From NCBI GenBank assembly GCA_947588785.1, contig CANPZN010000010.1, positions 1 through 39,163 of the forward strand: a stretch of DNA of 39,163 nucleotides. The letters run 5' to 3'. The translations under genes were made by a program, and so were the position numbers. This document shows positions 8,556 to 16,462 of this stretch, in pieces. The notes below the pieces were generated by a model. It saw only the letters and a program-made list of their open reading frames with translations, was not told the DNA's origin and ran no database searches. The DNA comes from Candidatus Gastranaerophilales bacterium. GTDB lineage: Bacteria > Cyanobacteriota > Vampirovibrionia > Gastranaerophilales > Gastranaerophilaceae. Within the stretch, counting starts at the first letter, position 1; each line of letters begins with the position of its first letter.

Positions 8556-9608
8556 ATGTCATTTAAATCAAAAATTAAAACCATTGAATGGAAAGATAAT
8601 TGTTCTAAGATGATAGATCAAACATTACTGCCTTATGAATTTAAGACAGTTGATATCAAAACATCAGAAGAAATGTATAAAGCCATAAAAAATATGATAA
8701 TCAGAGGAGCCCCGGCAATAGGCATAGCAGGTGCTCATGGTGTGGCACTTGCTTCTATGGAACTTTCCAAAAATATAACAAATCGTGATGAATTTTTAAA
8801 AGAATTACAAAAAAAGTCTGATTACATTAAATCATCACGTCCTACAGCCGTAAATTTAATGTGGGCAGTCAATAAACAAATGGATTTAGCTAAAAAAACT
8901 CAAGGTTCGGTTTATGATATCGTTAATGCCGTTATTGAAAACGGAATACTACTTGAAAATGAGGATATTAAAATAAATAAAACAATGGGCGATTTTGGGG
9001 CGGAAGTAGTTCCTAAAGGTGCAACAATCTTAACTCACTGCAACGCCGGAGCTTTAGCCACCGTAGGTTATGGTACAGCTCTTGGAGTTATTAGAAGTGC
9101 TTACGCTAAAGATCCTACCATTAAAGTTTTTGCAGATGAAACACGGCCTCGCCAGCAAGGAGCAAGATTGACAACCTGGGAACTTACTCAAGACGGTATT
9201 CCTACTACTCTTATTACCGACGGAATGTGTTCTTATTTTATGTCTAAAGGCATGATTGATCTGGTTATCGTCGGAGCGGACAGAATTGCAGCAAATGGTG
9301 ATACTGCTAATAAAATAGGTACTTTTACAGTTGCTATTGCCGCAAAATACCACAATATTCCGTTTTATATTGCTGCACCTTTATCTACAATCGATACTTC
9401 CATAAATTCAGGAAATGAAATACCGATTGAAGAACGTTCTCATGAAGAAGTTACTCATATTAACGGTGATTGGATCTGTGCAAAAGATGTTAATATTATT
9501 AATCCGGGATTTGATGTCACTCCAAATGAACTTATTACGGGAATAATTACTGAAAAAGGTATTTTAAGACCTAATTTTAAAGATTCCATCAAGAATTTAA
9601 AAATATAA
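8556..9608 (+). CDS. mtnA: S-methyl-5-thioribose-1-phosphate isomerase
   Basis: MtnA converts 5-methylthioribose-1-phosphate to 5-methylthioribulose-1-phosphate in methionine salvage; it belongs to the aIF2B/MtnA/RBPI fold. The 350-residue protein has the family motifs IRGAPAIGIAGAHG (about 49-62), HCNAGALATVGYGT with the catalytic cysteine Cys162, FADETRPRQQGARLT and GADRIAANGDTANKIGT with the catalytic Asp242. The start has AGAGG upstream. It ends the asnS cluster. No other methionine-salvage gene is in the window, so the rest of the route, or a related isomerase role, cannot be judged here. Confidence 0.93.
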   Translation: MSFKSKIKTIEWKDNCSKMIDQTLLPYEFKTVDIKTSEEMYKAIKNMIIRGAPAIGIAGAHGVALASMELSKNITNRDEFLKELQKKSDYIKSSRPTAVNLMWAVNKQMDLAKKTQGSVYDIVNAVIENGILLENEDIKINKTMGDFGAEVVPKGATILTHCNAGALATVGYGTALGVIRSAYAKDPTIKVFADETRPRQQGARLTTWELTQDGIPTTLITDGMCSYFMSKGMIDLVIVGADRIAANGDTANKIGTFTVAIAAKYHNIPFYIAAPLSTIDTSINSGNEIPIEERSHEEVTHINGDWICAKDVNIINPGFDVTPNELITGIITEKGILRPNFKDSIKNLKI

Positions 9609-9622
9609 TTCATTAAGGTAAT

Positions 9623-9651
9623 TTGAAAAGATTTTAAATAAATGTTATAAT
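9623..9651 (+). promoter_or_regulatory. Strong promoter of the OmpH/Skp gene
   Basis: TTGAAA (9623-9628), a 17-nt spacer and TATAAT (9646-9651), with an extended -10 TG at 9643-9644. This is close to the sigma-70 consensus. It lies 24 nt before the ATG, with AAAGGAG in between. Confidence 0.8.
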
Positions 9652-9674
9652 TGTCATAAAAAAAGGAGTAAAAT

Positions 9675-10142
9675 ATGAAAAATTATTGGAAATTATTATC
9701 AATAGCAATATTTGCATTTATTATCGGTTTTTCTGCAAATAATTTTGCAGTTTCTGATGTACCTTCAAATTTTAAGGTAGCAGTTGTAAATATTCCAAAA
9801 GTAGTTGACGCTTCAAGTAAAGTTAAAGCACTTAAAGACGAAAATACCAGAAAGAATAATGAATTTATTAAATATGTAAGTACTGCTAATGCCGCTGTTG
9901 AAAAAGAAAAAGATGAAAAAAAGAAAGCAGCTCTTCAAGCAAAATATGATAAAGAAATAAAAGCTAAAATTGAAGCTAATACAAAAGCATACCAAGCAAG
10001 TTTAGCTGAAATAGATAAAAATATTTCTAATATTATTACCGCAGATGCAAAAGCAAAGGGTTATAATCTTGTTCTTGCTAAAAGTTCTGTTTTAATGGGC
10101 GGCGATGATATTACAGATGCAATTGTACTTAAAGTTAAATAA
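9675..10142 (+). CDS. OmpH/Skp-family periplasmic chaperone
   Basis: This 155-residue protein has an N-terminal signal peptide (hydrophobic stretch about residues 6-20, then a small-residue region) followed by a Lys/Glu/Ala-rich helical hairpin, the layout of Skp/OmpH chaperones that escort outer-membrane proteins across the periplasm. The mature start VAVVNIPKVVDAS and the C-terminal NLVLAKSSVLMGGDDITD fit the body strands of the family. The gene has a near-consensus promoter and its own ribosome binding site, so it is likely well expressed. A second, diverged OmpH-like gene lies at 28618-29070. It is not next to bamA or lpxD as in proteobacteria. Confidence 0.82.
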   Translation: MKNYWKLLSIAIFAFIIGFSANNFAVSDVPSNFKVAVVNIPKVVDASSKVKALKDENTRKNNEFIKYVSTANAAVEKEKDEKKKAALQAKYDKEIKAKIEANTKAYQASLAEIDKNISNIITADAKAKGYNLVLAKSSVLMGGDDITDAIVLKVK

Positions 10143-10180
10143 TTTTTCCTTTTAATTTTTAAAAGACTGTATATAAATTG

Positions 10181-10295
10181 TCCGAGTAAATTTTTACGAT
10201 AAGCCGAAGGTGTGAGTAAAAATTTGCGAGTGGCGTATTGAAAAGGTGAGCAACATTACGGTTGCGAGGAGCAAGCGTAATGTTGCGACACTAGA
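10181..10295 (+). repeat. Dispersed repeat with two hairpins
   Basis: Part of a 413-nt gene-free stretch (10143-10555). A first inverted repeat pairs AAATTTTTAC (10188-10197) with GTAAAAATTT (10216-10225). A second hairpin pairs GCAACATTACG (10250-10260) with CGTAATGTTGC (10276-10286), extended by TTGC/GCAA inside. It ends GACACTAGATTAAAT, the signature end found at several other places in this window. No open frame or RNA gene is apparent. Confidence 0.75.
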
Positions 10296-10348
10296 TTAAA
10301 TATATACAGTCTTTATTTTTTGCAAATAATCCGTAACTTTTGATAACC

Positions 10349-10440
10349 ATTTAATTTAGTGTCTCAACCTTGTACTTGCTCTCTTGGGGTTTGTCATTCG
10401 CTCGTTTTCGCTGCATTTCATTTTTTTTCCCCCCCTTCGA
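10349..10440 (-). repeat. Dispersed repeat, downstream side of aroF
   Basis: Begins TTTAGTGTCTCAACCTTGTACTT on the plus strand and continues with CTCTCTTGGGG and CATTCGCTCG. It matches 11611-11710 and 31137-31250 over most of its length in the same orientation. Orientation here is given relative to the copy at 10240-10295, which ends in the inverse sequence. Confidence 0.7.
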
Positions 10441-10463
10441 TACTCGGGTTCAGTACAGCGGCA

Positions 10464-10530
10464 CCTTTAAAGTTTGGTTTAACTTATTTAATATTTGTCT
10501 TGAAACTAATCCAACTTTAAAGCGGAATTA
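10464..10530. repeat. Inverted-repeat element downstream of aroF
   Basis: The arms CTTTAAAGTTTGGTTTA (10465-10481) and TAATCCAACTTTAAAG (10507-10522) are near-perfect inverses separated by 25 nt that include TATTTGTCTTGAAA. Both the arm type and the 14-base TATTTGTCTTGAAA recur, on the opposite strand, in 12567-12800. It could also act as the aroF terminator hairpin, although no T-run follows. Confidence 0.6.
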
Positions 10531-10555
10531 ACCGTAACAAATATGAGGCATAATA

Positions 10556-11569
10556 CTAAACCAAAGTTTTATGCAAAACTTTGGAAAGTTCAAGCAATTC
10601 TTTATGTAAATTTTCATATTCTTCAATATGAAGTGATTGTGCTCCATCACATAATGCTGTTTCAGGACTATTATGAACTTCAATGATCAAACCATCTGCA
10701 CCTGCTGCCAATGCGGCTTTTGACATAGGAGCAACCTTATCTCTTAATCCTGTTGCATGACTCGGATCTACTACTATTGGCAAATGGCTTATTTTTTGAA
10801 CAACAGGTATTGCTGACAAATCTAAAGTATTTCTTGTCATATGTTCAAATGTTCTTATTCCTCTTTCACAAAGAATTACTTCCCTATTACCACCTGCCAT
10901 TATATACTCTGCTGACATTAGCCATTCTTCTATTGTTGAACATAATCCTCTTTTTAACAAAACAGGTTTTCTTACTTCTCCAAGACCTTTTAACAAATTA
11001 AAATTTTGCATATTTCTTGCACCAACTTGAAGAATATCTACATATTTCTCAAACATCGGTATTTGTGAAACTTCCATCACTTCTGATGTAACAGCCATAT
11101 TATACTTATCTGCTACTTCTCTTATAATTTTAAGTCCTTCTTCTCCCAAACCCTGAAATGCATACGGAGAAGTTCTCGGCTTAAATGCTCCGCCTCTTAA
11201 TATTTTCACTCCGCATTCACTTAATTTTTTTGCTGTTGTTTCCATTTGATCGTATGTTTCAATTGTACATGGCCCTGCTATCATTGCAGTATATCCACCG
11301 CCTATTTTTACACCATTTACTTCTATTACTGTATCTGAATTCTTAAAAACACGGCTTACCAATTTATACGGTGATGATATTCTTATGACTTCTTTTACTC
11401 CGTCTAAAAGTTCTATATCTCTTTTATCTATTACTTTTCTTCCAACCGCTCCTATTACCGTATGATCTTCACCTTTTGATATATGAGCATCAAAACCTTT
11501 TTGTTTTATATAATCTACTACTTTTTCTATTTTTTCTTCACTTACTTGACTTTGCATAACTATTAACAT
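10556..11569 (-). CDS. aroF: 3-deoxy-7-phosphoheptulonate (DAHP) synthase, type I-beta
   Basis: DAHP synthase condenses phosphoenolpyruvate and erythrose-4-phosphate, the first step of the shikimate pathway. The 337-residue protein has an N-terminal ferredoxin-like regulatory domain (about residues 1-70, MLIVMQSQVSEEKIEKVVDY), as in the Thermotoga-type enzyme, then a TIM-barrel catalytic domain with AGPCTIE, KILRGGAFKPRTSPYAFQG and VDPSHATG. No chorismate mutase domain is fused. The ATG has AAGGGAG upstream. It is monocistronic in appearance and flanked on both sides by dispersed repeats. Feedback control by aromatic amino acids through the N-terminal domain is known for the type, not shown here. 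Confidence 0.95.
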   Translation of the reverse strand: MLIVMQSQVSEEKIEKVVDYIKQKGFDAHISKGEDHTVIGAVGRKVIDKRDIELLDGVKEVIRISSPYKLVSRVFKNSDTVIEVNGVKIGGGYTAMIAGPCTIETYDQMETTAKKLSECGVKILRGGAFKPRTSPYAFQGLGEEGLKIIREVADKYNMAVTSEVMEVSQIPMFEKYVDILQVGARNMQNFNLLKGLGEVRKPVLLKRGLCSTIEEWLMSAEYIMAGGNREVILCERGIRTFEHMTRNTLDLSAIPVVQKISHLPIVVDPSHATGLRDKVAPMSKAALAAGADGLIIEVHNSPETALCDGAQSLHIEEYENLHKELLELSKVLHKTLV

Positions 11570-11592
11570 GTTTACACTCCCTTAATAAAAAA

Positions 11593-11598
11593 ATTATA
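11593..11598 (-). promoter_or_regulatory. -10 box of aroF
   Basis: TATAAT on the minus strand, 23 nt before the aroF ATG, which leaves space for the AAGGGAG ribosome binding site. It lies just downstream of the repeat end TCTAGTGTTGCAAC. No clear -35 box is seen. Confidence 0.5.
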
Positions 11599-11610
11599 TA
11601 ACAGACAAAA

Positions 11611-11712
11611 ATTTAATCTAGTGTTGCAACATTGTGCTTGCTCTCTTGAAATTTGCTCTCTTGGGGCTTGTTATTCGTTCGCTTTCGCTGCCGCTCATTT
11701 CAGCCCCTTCGC
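11611..11712 (-). repeat. Dispersed repeat, upstream side of aroF
   Basis: Starts ATTTAATCTAGTGTTGCAAC and carries CTCTCTTGGGGCTTGTTATT and TTCGCTTTCGCTGC, closely matching 10349-10440 in the same orientation about 1.26 kb away. Together they bracket aroF. The spacer 11570-11821 holds no gene. Confidence 0.7.
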
Positions 11713-11717
11713 TATGC

Positions 11718-11752
11718 AGTAGGGTAGATTTTAGTCTACCCTACTACTTTTT
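11718..11752 (+). terminator. Perfect 11-bp hairpin with T-run
   Basis: AGTAGGGTAGA (11718-11728) and TCTACCCTACT (11735-11745) pair perfectly around TTTTAG, followed by ACTTTTT. It has the form of a plus-strand rho-independent terminator, yet the genes on both sides are on the minus strand. It is enclosed by repeat copies and may be part of a mobile element. Confidence 0.6.
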
Positions 11753-11753
11753 G

Positions 11754-11800
11754 TATTTAATCTGGTGTCTCAACAGTAAAGTTGCTCTCACCCTTTAAAA
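11754..11800 (-). repeat. Short dispersed repeat copy
   Basis: Plus-strand sequence TATTTAATCTGGTGTCTCAA continuing through CAGTAAAGTTGCTCTCACC and CTTTAAAA. Its inverse aligns over about 47 nt, with few differences, with the segment inside ispE at 32932-32979. Confidence 0.75.
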
Positions 11801-11821
11801 ATGCCACTCCAAAATTAGTAA

Positions 11822-12499
11822 TTAATACTCATATGCCAAATACTCAAATACATTTTTATTATTCTGCCATAATGATTCGTTTGTTTCATTCTCCGGTAAT
11901 TCTAATGTTATTGTTGGTATATTCCTCTCTACGCCTGCATAATTTCCGAAACTTCCGGGAGTCGGATACCCTATATCTGCTTCTACTTTATATCCTGTTA
12001 TTTCTGATATCTTTTCCGCAAGCTCTTTAGCTGGCCCATCATAGTTTACAATTCCAAATGGAGCATGAATCGTTAATATTGCATCTATTTTATTCTCTTT
12101 TAATATTTCTATTATGAATCTTGTTTCAATTTCACTCGCACTCTCTTTTCCTCCATAATATTCTTTGTTTTCTACTAATTTCCAATTTTCGGTGGGAAAA
12201 TTTCTGTTTAAATCTATTCCATTTTCATTTTGTCTTTGATTTCTCTTTCTCCCGGTAGGATTTAAACAAGGAACAACTAATAATCTATTTTTTAAATTTT
12301 TACATTCAGTTTGAAAAAATTTATTTATTAAATATTCTCCCTGCGGCTCTTCGCCATGAAAAACTCCTATTATTAATATTGTTTTTTCATCTGTTTCAGA
12401 TTTTATTTCATATAAAGAAATACTTTCAGTTTTATTAATATTTACTTTTTTTATCTCTTTATATATATCTTTTATTTTTTTATTTTTTTTCTTATCCAT
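11822..12499 (-). CDS. mpaA: MpaA-like M14 murein peptide amidase
   Basis: M14-family zinc peptidase most like MpaA, which cleaves the gamma-D-Glu to diaminopimelate bond of murein peptides during wall recycling. From the start I chose it has 225 residues. Zinc ligands are HGEE (His48, Glu51) and the His of TIHAPFG; NPTGRKRNQRQNENGIDLNRN and the later YPTPGSFGNYAG and TITLELPE (catalytic Glu) follow in MpaA order. The frame is open from a TTG at 12538 and an ATG at 12529, but AAAGGA 6 nt before ATG 12499 fits best. There is no signal peptide, so it acts in the cytoplasm. Symbol by similarity; a related carboxypeptidase is possible. Confidence 0.8.
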   Translation of the reverse strand: MDKKKNKKIKDIYKEIKKVNINKTESISLYEIKSETDEKTILIIGVFHGEEPQGEYLINKFFQTECKNLKNRLLVVPCLNPTGRKRNQRQNENGIDLNRNFPTENWKLVENKEYYGGKESASEIETRFIIEILKENKIDAILTIHAPFGIVNYDGPAKELAEKISEITGYKVEADIGYPTPGSFGNYAGVERNIPTITLELPENETNESLWQNNKNVFEYLAYEY

Positions 12500-12566
12500 T
12501 TTTTCCTTTTTCTTAATATTGTCAAACATATTTATCAACTTTTTTTGCTTCGCAGATTATTTATAA

Positions 12567-12850
12567 ATAAGTTAATCTAAACTTTAAAGAGGTCGCTATG
12601 CCAATTCCAAGAGAGCGAAATTTACGAAAGGGCAAAGCTCGAATAACAATGGCTCTAAAATGAGTGCCGCCAGATTCCGTTTTAAAGTCGGATTAACGGA
12701 ATTCCGTGTAGGCACAGTTAGCGAACGCCTAAGTTAGAACATCAAAAGGTGAACAAACAACAGGCTTAAGCAAATGAAATTTCAAGACAAATATAAACAA
12801 TTTAGACAAAAGTTAAAATTCCGCTATGCCAATTCCAAGAATGTCTGCGA
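12567..12850. repeat. Composite dispersed repeat between mpaA and pepA
   Basis: The gap 12539-12873 holds no gene. GTTAATCTAAACTTTAAAG (12571-12589) and its partial inverse TTTTAAAGTCGGATTAACGG (12680-12699) are arms like those at 10464-10522. The 19-base CGCTATGCCAATTCCAAGA occurs twice in direct order (12594-12612 and 12822-12840). AAGAGAGCGAAATTTACG and TTTCAAGACAAATA match, inverted, parts of 31200-31220 and 10494-10507. Confidence 0.65.
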
Positions 12851-12873
12851 TAAAGTACGGCACTTTTATTATC

Positions 12874-14346
12874 CTACTCTGTTATATATTTTATCAAACT
12901 TCTTATCCCAATACCTGTTGCACCTTTAATTCCTTCTTCATTTCTTTTTTCCAGAAATGCACTGCCTGCAATATCAATATGAATCCAAGGTGTGTTCTTT
13001 ATAAATTTAGATAAAAAGATTCCGGCTGCAGATGCACCGCCCATTCTTCCGCCTGTATTTTTTGTATCTGCTATATCACTTTTTAACGTTTCGCCATATT
13101 CTTCATACATTGGCAATTGCCAATATCTTTCACCTATTTCATCTGCCAGTGATATAAATCTCTTTATTTTTTTATCATCATTTCCCATTATTCCCGATGC
13201 AACTGTACCTAATGCAACCATACAAGCTCCTGTTAATGTCGCAATATCTATAATTTCATCAACATTTAACTCTTCGGCATATGCCAATGCATCTGCCAAT
13301 GTTACTCTTCCTTCCGCATCCGTATTATCTATTTCTATACTTCTTCCCGTCTTTGCTATTATTACATCTCCCGGCTTATATGCACTTCCTGACGGCATAT
13401 TTTCACATGCAGCTACTATTGCATGAACCTCTACATCTGATTTTAACTCGGATATTGCCTTAATTGCTGATATAACTGCCGCAGCACCTGACATATCATC
13501 TCTCATCGTTAACATTGATGCCGGCGGCTTTATATCCAGACCTCCCGCATCAAATGTTATTCCCTTCCCTACTATAGCTACTTTCTTGCGGGGGTTTTCC
13601 GGTTTATATTCCATATGTATTAATTTCGGCTCATGTATACTTCCCTGTCCCACAGCTAAAAATGCGTTCATTCCCATTTTCTTTATCTGTGATTTATCAT
13701 ATACTGTTGTCTTTACTCCTATTTCCCGTGCATACTTCGCTAATGTTTCGGGATACAAATATTGAGATGATTCATTAATTAAATCTCTTGCATTATTTAC
13801 AGCTTCCGCAGTTATTAATCCGATTTCAACTCCTTTTTTTGCTTCCTTATACTTTTGTGAATCAGTTTCAGCTATTATAAATTCTTTTATTGTTAATTCT
13901 TCTTTTTCCGTTTTGTATTTATCAAATTCATATGCCCCGGATATTGCCCCTTCTGTTATCATTTGAGCACATATTTTCGGATCTAATCCCGCAATTCCTG
14001 CTCCATGCAATATTGAAACTATTTTCTTTGCTGTTTTTGTAGTTTTCGCTTTCCTTATTGCTTTCGCAGTTATATTTCTAATCTTTCCGTATGTAAATTC
14101 TTTCTGTTTTCCAAGACCTGCTATATATATTTTCTTCCCCTCTTGTATCATTGGAAGTTCATATATTTCTCCGTATTTACCTTCAAATTTCTCTTGTTTT
14201 ATAACATATTCAGATATTATTTTTTTAAAAGCCTTATCTACTACTCCGGTAACACCGCCCGGATTTTTTATTCCTTCAAACAAATTTACTATAATTACAT
14301 CAGAATCAATATCTAAAATCGACTTTTTTTCTATCTTTACTTTCAT
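12874..14346 (-). CDS. pepA: Leucyl aminopeptidase (M17)
   Basis: Di-metal cytosolic aminopeptidase that releases N-terminal residues from peptides; some members also bind DNA. The 490 residues split into an N-terminal domain (about 1-160) and the M17 catalytic domain, with metal and active-site residues in KGITFDAGG (Lys261, Asp266), the DDMSGAAA stretch and NTDAEGR (Asp343, Glu345, Arg347). The length is normal. The ATG has AAAGGAGA upstream and lies 11 nt after the response regulator, making pepA the last gene of the efflux and two-component block. Whether it works with those genes or just shares a message is unknown. Confidence 0.95.
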   Translation of the reverse strand: MKVKIEKKSILDIDSDVIIVNLFEGIKNPGGVTGVVDKAFKKIISEYVIKQEKFEGKYGEIYELPMIQEGKKIYIAGLGKQKEFTYGKIRNITAKAIRKAKTTKTAKKIVSILHGAGIAGLDPKICAQMITEGAISGAYEFDKYKTEKEELTIKEFIIAETDSQKYKEAKKGVEIGLITAEAVNNARDLINESSQYLYPETLAKYAREIGVKTTVYDKSQIKKMGMNAFLAVGQGSIHEPKLIHMEYKPENPRKKVAIVGKGITFDAGGLDIKPPASMLTMRDDMSGAAAVISAIKAISELKSDVEVHAIVAACENMPSGSAYKPGDVIIAKTGRSIEIDNTDAEGRVTLADALAYAEELNVDEIIDIATLTGACMVALGTVASGIMGNDDKKIKRFISLADEIGERYWQLPMYEEYGETLKSDIADTKNTGGRMGGASAAGIFLSKFIKNTPWIHIDIAGSAFLEKRNEEGIKGATGIGIRSLIKYITE

Positions 14347-14357
14347 TACTATCTCCT

Positions 14358-15671
14358 TTACTTATTAAAATTTTCATTAAATTTTTTTATCCAGCCAAAC
14401 ATAACAGACAATTCATAGGGTTTGGGTAAATATAAATCCGCTCCCGCATTTAATACCATTTCTTTATTATGAAGGGTCGTTGTAAATATTATATTGATGT
14501 TTAAATTCACTGAATCATATTTTAGTTTTCTGCATATTTCAAGACCTTCCAATGTCTCAGTATTTCCTGCATCTAATATTACTATTGAAGGATTATACTC
14601 TTGTATTGCTGATATTATTTCATCATATTCATATACAGCTTTTACATTATATCCTTGAAGTCTTGCAGTTGCTTCCAATAAAATAGAAAGTGCTTCATCA
14701 GGTTCTGCTATTAATATTTTGTTATTAATTTCTTTTTTCTCTATCGCATTTTCAGCACTTATTTCAGGACGTTCTATTACATAATTTGAACCTGTTTTAT
14801 ATTTTGCCAGTTTATGAGTCGAAATTAATGAGCCTATTACCTGCCTTAAGTCATTATATTTTCTATATTTATTTGATATAACTCCAATACTCGTTGTAAC
14901 CAAATTAACTTTATCTTCCGCAAGATCATCTCCATGCATAAACATAAAACCTCTTTTGGCGTCAGATTCCGAATAAAATTTTGAAACAACAGTATCAAAT
15001 GCATATACAAGATAATTCGCTATCTTTTCCGCTTTTTCATTATCCGTTATTACTATAAAATCATCTTTTGATAATTGCCCTATATAATCATTTGTATCTA
15101 TCGCTGATTTTATTATTGCTGAATATGTTTGAAGTAATTTATCGGCTGCTAATTCTCCATATATTTCTTTGTAAAATTCCAGATTGTCTATATCTATAAG
15201 CATGATTGACCATTCTTGCTTATCATTCAATATCCGCTTTATAATTTTATATGAAATTTTTGAATCAAATAACATCGTTTTTTCGGAAAAATCACTTTCA
15301 AAACTTCTTCTTATATGGGCATTGATTCTTGCTTTAAATTCTTCATTATTTATCGGTTCACTTAAAAAATCATCTGCTCCGGAATCTAAAATATCTATTC
15401 TGTCTTGAATATGATCTGATTTCGATAATGCCACTATCGCCGGACGAATATTATAAGTTAAAACTCTTATTTGTCCTATTATTTTTTTTATATCAAAATC
15501 CATACTATCTGAAATTAGTATTAAATCAGGTTCATAGTCATTCATATATTTCAATGCACTTGAAAATTCCGATGCTACAAATACCGTAATATCTGTATTT
15601 TCTAATATCTTTTTGTATTTTGTTGATTGTTCTATCCTTTTATCTATTATTAATACAACTTTTAAATACAT
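14358..15671 (-). CDS. Response regulator: receiver, degenerate GGDEF, receiver
   Basis: The 437-residue protein has three domains. The first receiver (about 1-122) looks inactive: Ser54 replaces the phospho-acceptor Asp (with Asp55 next to it) and Glu105 replaces the conserved Lys. The middle (about 145-300) is GGDEF-like, retaining MLIDIDN, but its active loop reads SKDDF (201-205), so cyclic-di-GMP synthesis is unlikely. The second receiver (about 316-437) keeps Asp367, Thr398 and Lys417 and should be phosphorylated. The gene starts 3 nt after the histidine kinase, which is its likely partner. There is no DNA-binding domain, so output is probably through protein contact. Domain boundaries are estimates. 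Confidence 0.85.
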   Translation of the reverse strand: MYLKVVLIIDKRIEQSTKYKKILENTDITVFVASEFSSALKYMNDYEPDLILISDSMDFDIKKIIGQIRVLTYNIRPAIVALSKSDHIQDRIDILDSGADDFLSEPINNEEFKARINAHIRRSFESDFSEKTMLFDSKISYKIIKRILNDKQEWSIMLIDIDNLEFYKEIYGELAADKLLQTYSAIIKSAIDTNDYIGQLSKDDFIVITDNEKAEKIANYLVYAFDTVVSKFYSESDAKRGFMFMHGDDLAEDKVNLVTTSIGVISNKYRKYNDLRQVIGSLISTHKLAKYKTGSNYVIERPEISAENAIEKKEINNKILIAEPDEALSILLEATARLQGYNVKAVYEYDEIISAIQEYNPSIVILDAGNTETLEGLEICRKLKYDSVNLNINIIFTTTLHNKEMVLNAGADLYLPKPYELSVMFGWIKKFNENFNK

Positions 15672-15674
15672 AAC

Positions 15675-16427
15675 CTACTCTTTAATCTTTTTTATCCCAT
15701 TATCTTCTAATGTTGCAGCTTTAAACGTTATTATAAATTCACTCCCTAACGGTGAACTTTTTACATCTATTTTTCCTTGCATTTTTTCTACCAATGTTTT
15801 CGTTATAAATAGTCCTAACCCATTTCCTTGTATTTTTCTTGTTAATGGAGAATCTATTCTTGAAAATTTATTAAATATCTTTGTAATATCTTCCTCTTTT
15901 ATACCTGCTCCTTGATCTTTTACAGTTATAATTACTAAATCTTCATCATAATTTTGTTTTACTATTACCGTAACAATTGAATTCTCTGATGAATATTTTG
16001 ATGCATTATCAAGAAGATTTATCAATATCTGTTGTAATTTATCAGAATCCACCAGAATTTTGGGTATATTTTTTTCAAAATTACATTCATATTGATGTGT
16101 TTTATATTGATTTTTTATTATTTGAATACATGATTCTATTACAGGAATAACATCGACAGCTTTATAAACCATTAATTCTTTATCAGATTGCATTTTGGAT
16201 ACTGTTAAAAGATTTTCTACCAGATTTATTAATCTGTTTGATTGATCTTTTATTATCAGTAAAAATTTTTCTCTCTGCTCAGGAGTCAATTTATCATAAG
16301 AAGATAATAATGTTTCTGCAAAACCTCTTATGCTTGTTAGAGGAGTTCTCAATTCATGACTTACAGTTGATATAAAATCAATATGTGCCTGCTCTAATTT
16401 ATCTATTTCTTCTTTTTCTGTTTGCAT
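15675..16427 (-). CDS. Soluble histidine kinase without sensor domain
   Basis: This 250-residue kinase has only the transmitter core: a short coiled lead, HisKA with the phospho-accepting His24 in STVSHELRTPL, and a HATPase domain with Asn141 (N box), DQGAGI (Asp171) and GNGLGLFITK (G2 box). No membrane segment, PAS or HAMP domain is present, so it must receive its signal in the cytoplasm or from a partner protein. It lies 32 nt after tolC and 3 nt before the three-domain response regulator. There is no Shine-Dalgarno sequence; instead a promoter (AGACT-type -35, TATAAT) ends 6 nt before the ATG, so it may be leaderless and transcribed separately from the efflux genes. Confidence 0.92.
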   Translation of the reverse strand: MQTEKEEIDKLEQAHIDFISTVSHELRTPLTSIRGFAETLLSSYDKLTPEQREKFLLIIKDQSNRLINLVENLLTVSKMQSDKELMVYKAVDVIPVIESCIQIIKNQYKTHQYECNFEKNIPKILVDSDKLQQILINLLDNASKYSSENSIVTVIVKQNYDEDLVIITVKDQGAGIKEEDITKIFNKFSRIDSPLTRKIQGNGLGLFITKTLVEKMQGKIDVKSSPLGSEFIITFKAATLEDNGIKKIKE

Positions 16428-16433
16428 ATCATT

Positions 16434-16462
16434 ATTATATAATTCTTTTTATTGATAGTCTA
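16434..16462 (-). promoter_or_regulatory. Internal promoter before the histidine kinase, leaderless geometry
   Basis: On the minus strand TAGACT (16457-16462), 17-nt spacer, TATAAT (16434-16439), then 6 nt to the ATG at 16427. The -35 overlaps the tolC stop codon. No ribosome binding site lies before the ATG. Confidence 0.6.

Noticed and set aside
10143-10555. Possible structured RNA or tRNA in the hairpin-rich spacer
   Set aside because: No cloverleaf or known RNA signature is visible; the hairpins belong to repeats found elsewhere in the window.
12992-13426. 144-aa plus-strand open frame opposite pepA
   Set aside because: Antisense shadow of pepA, with Ser/Pro/Ala-rich composition unlike real genes in the window.
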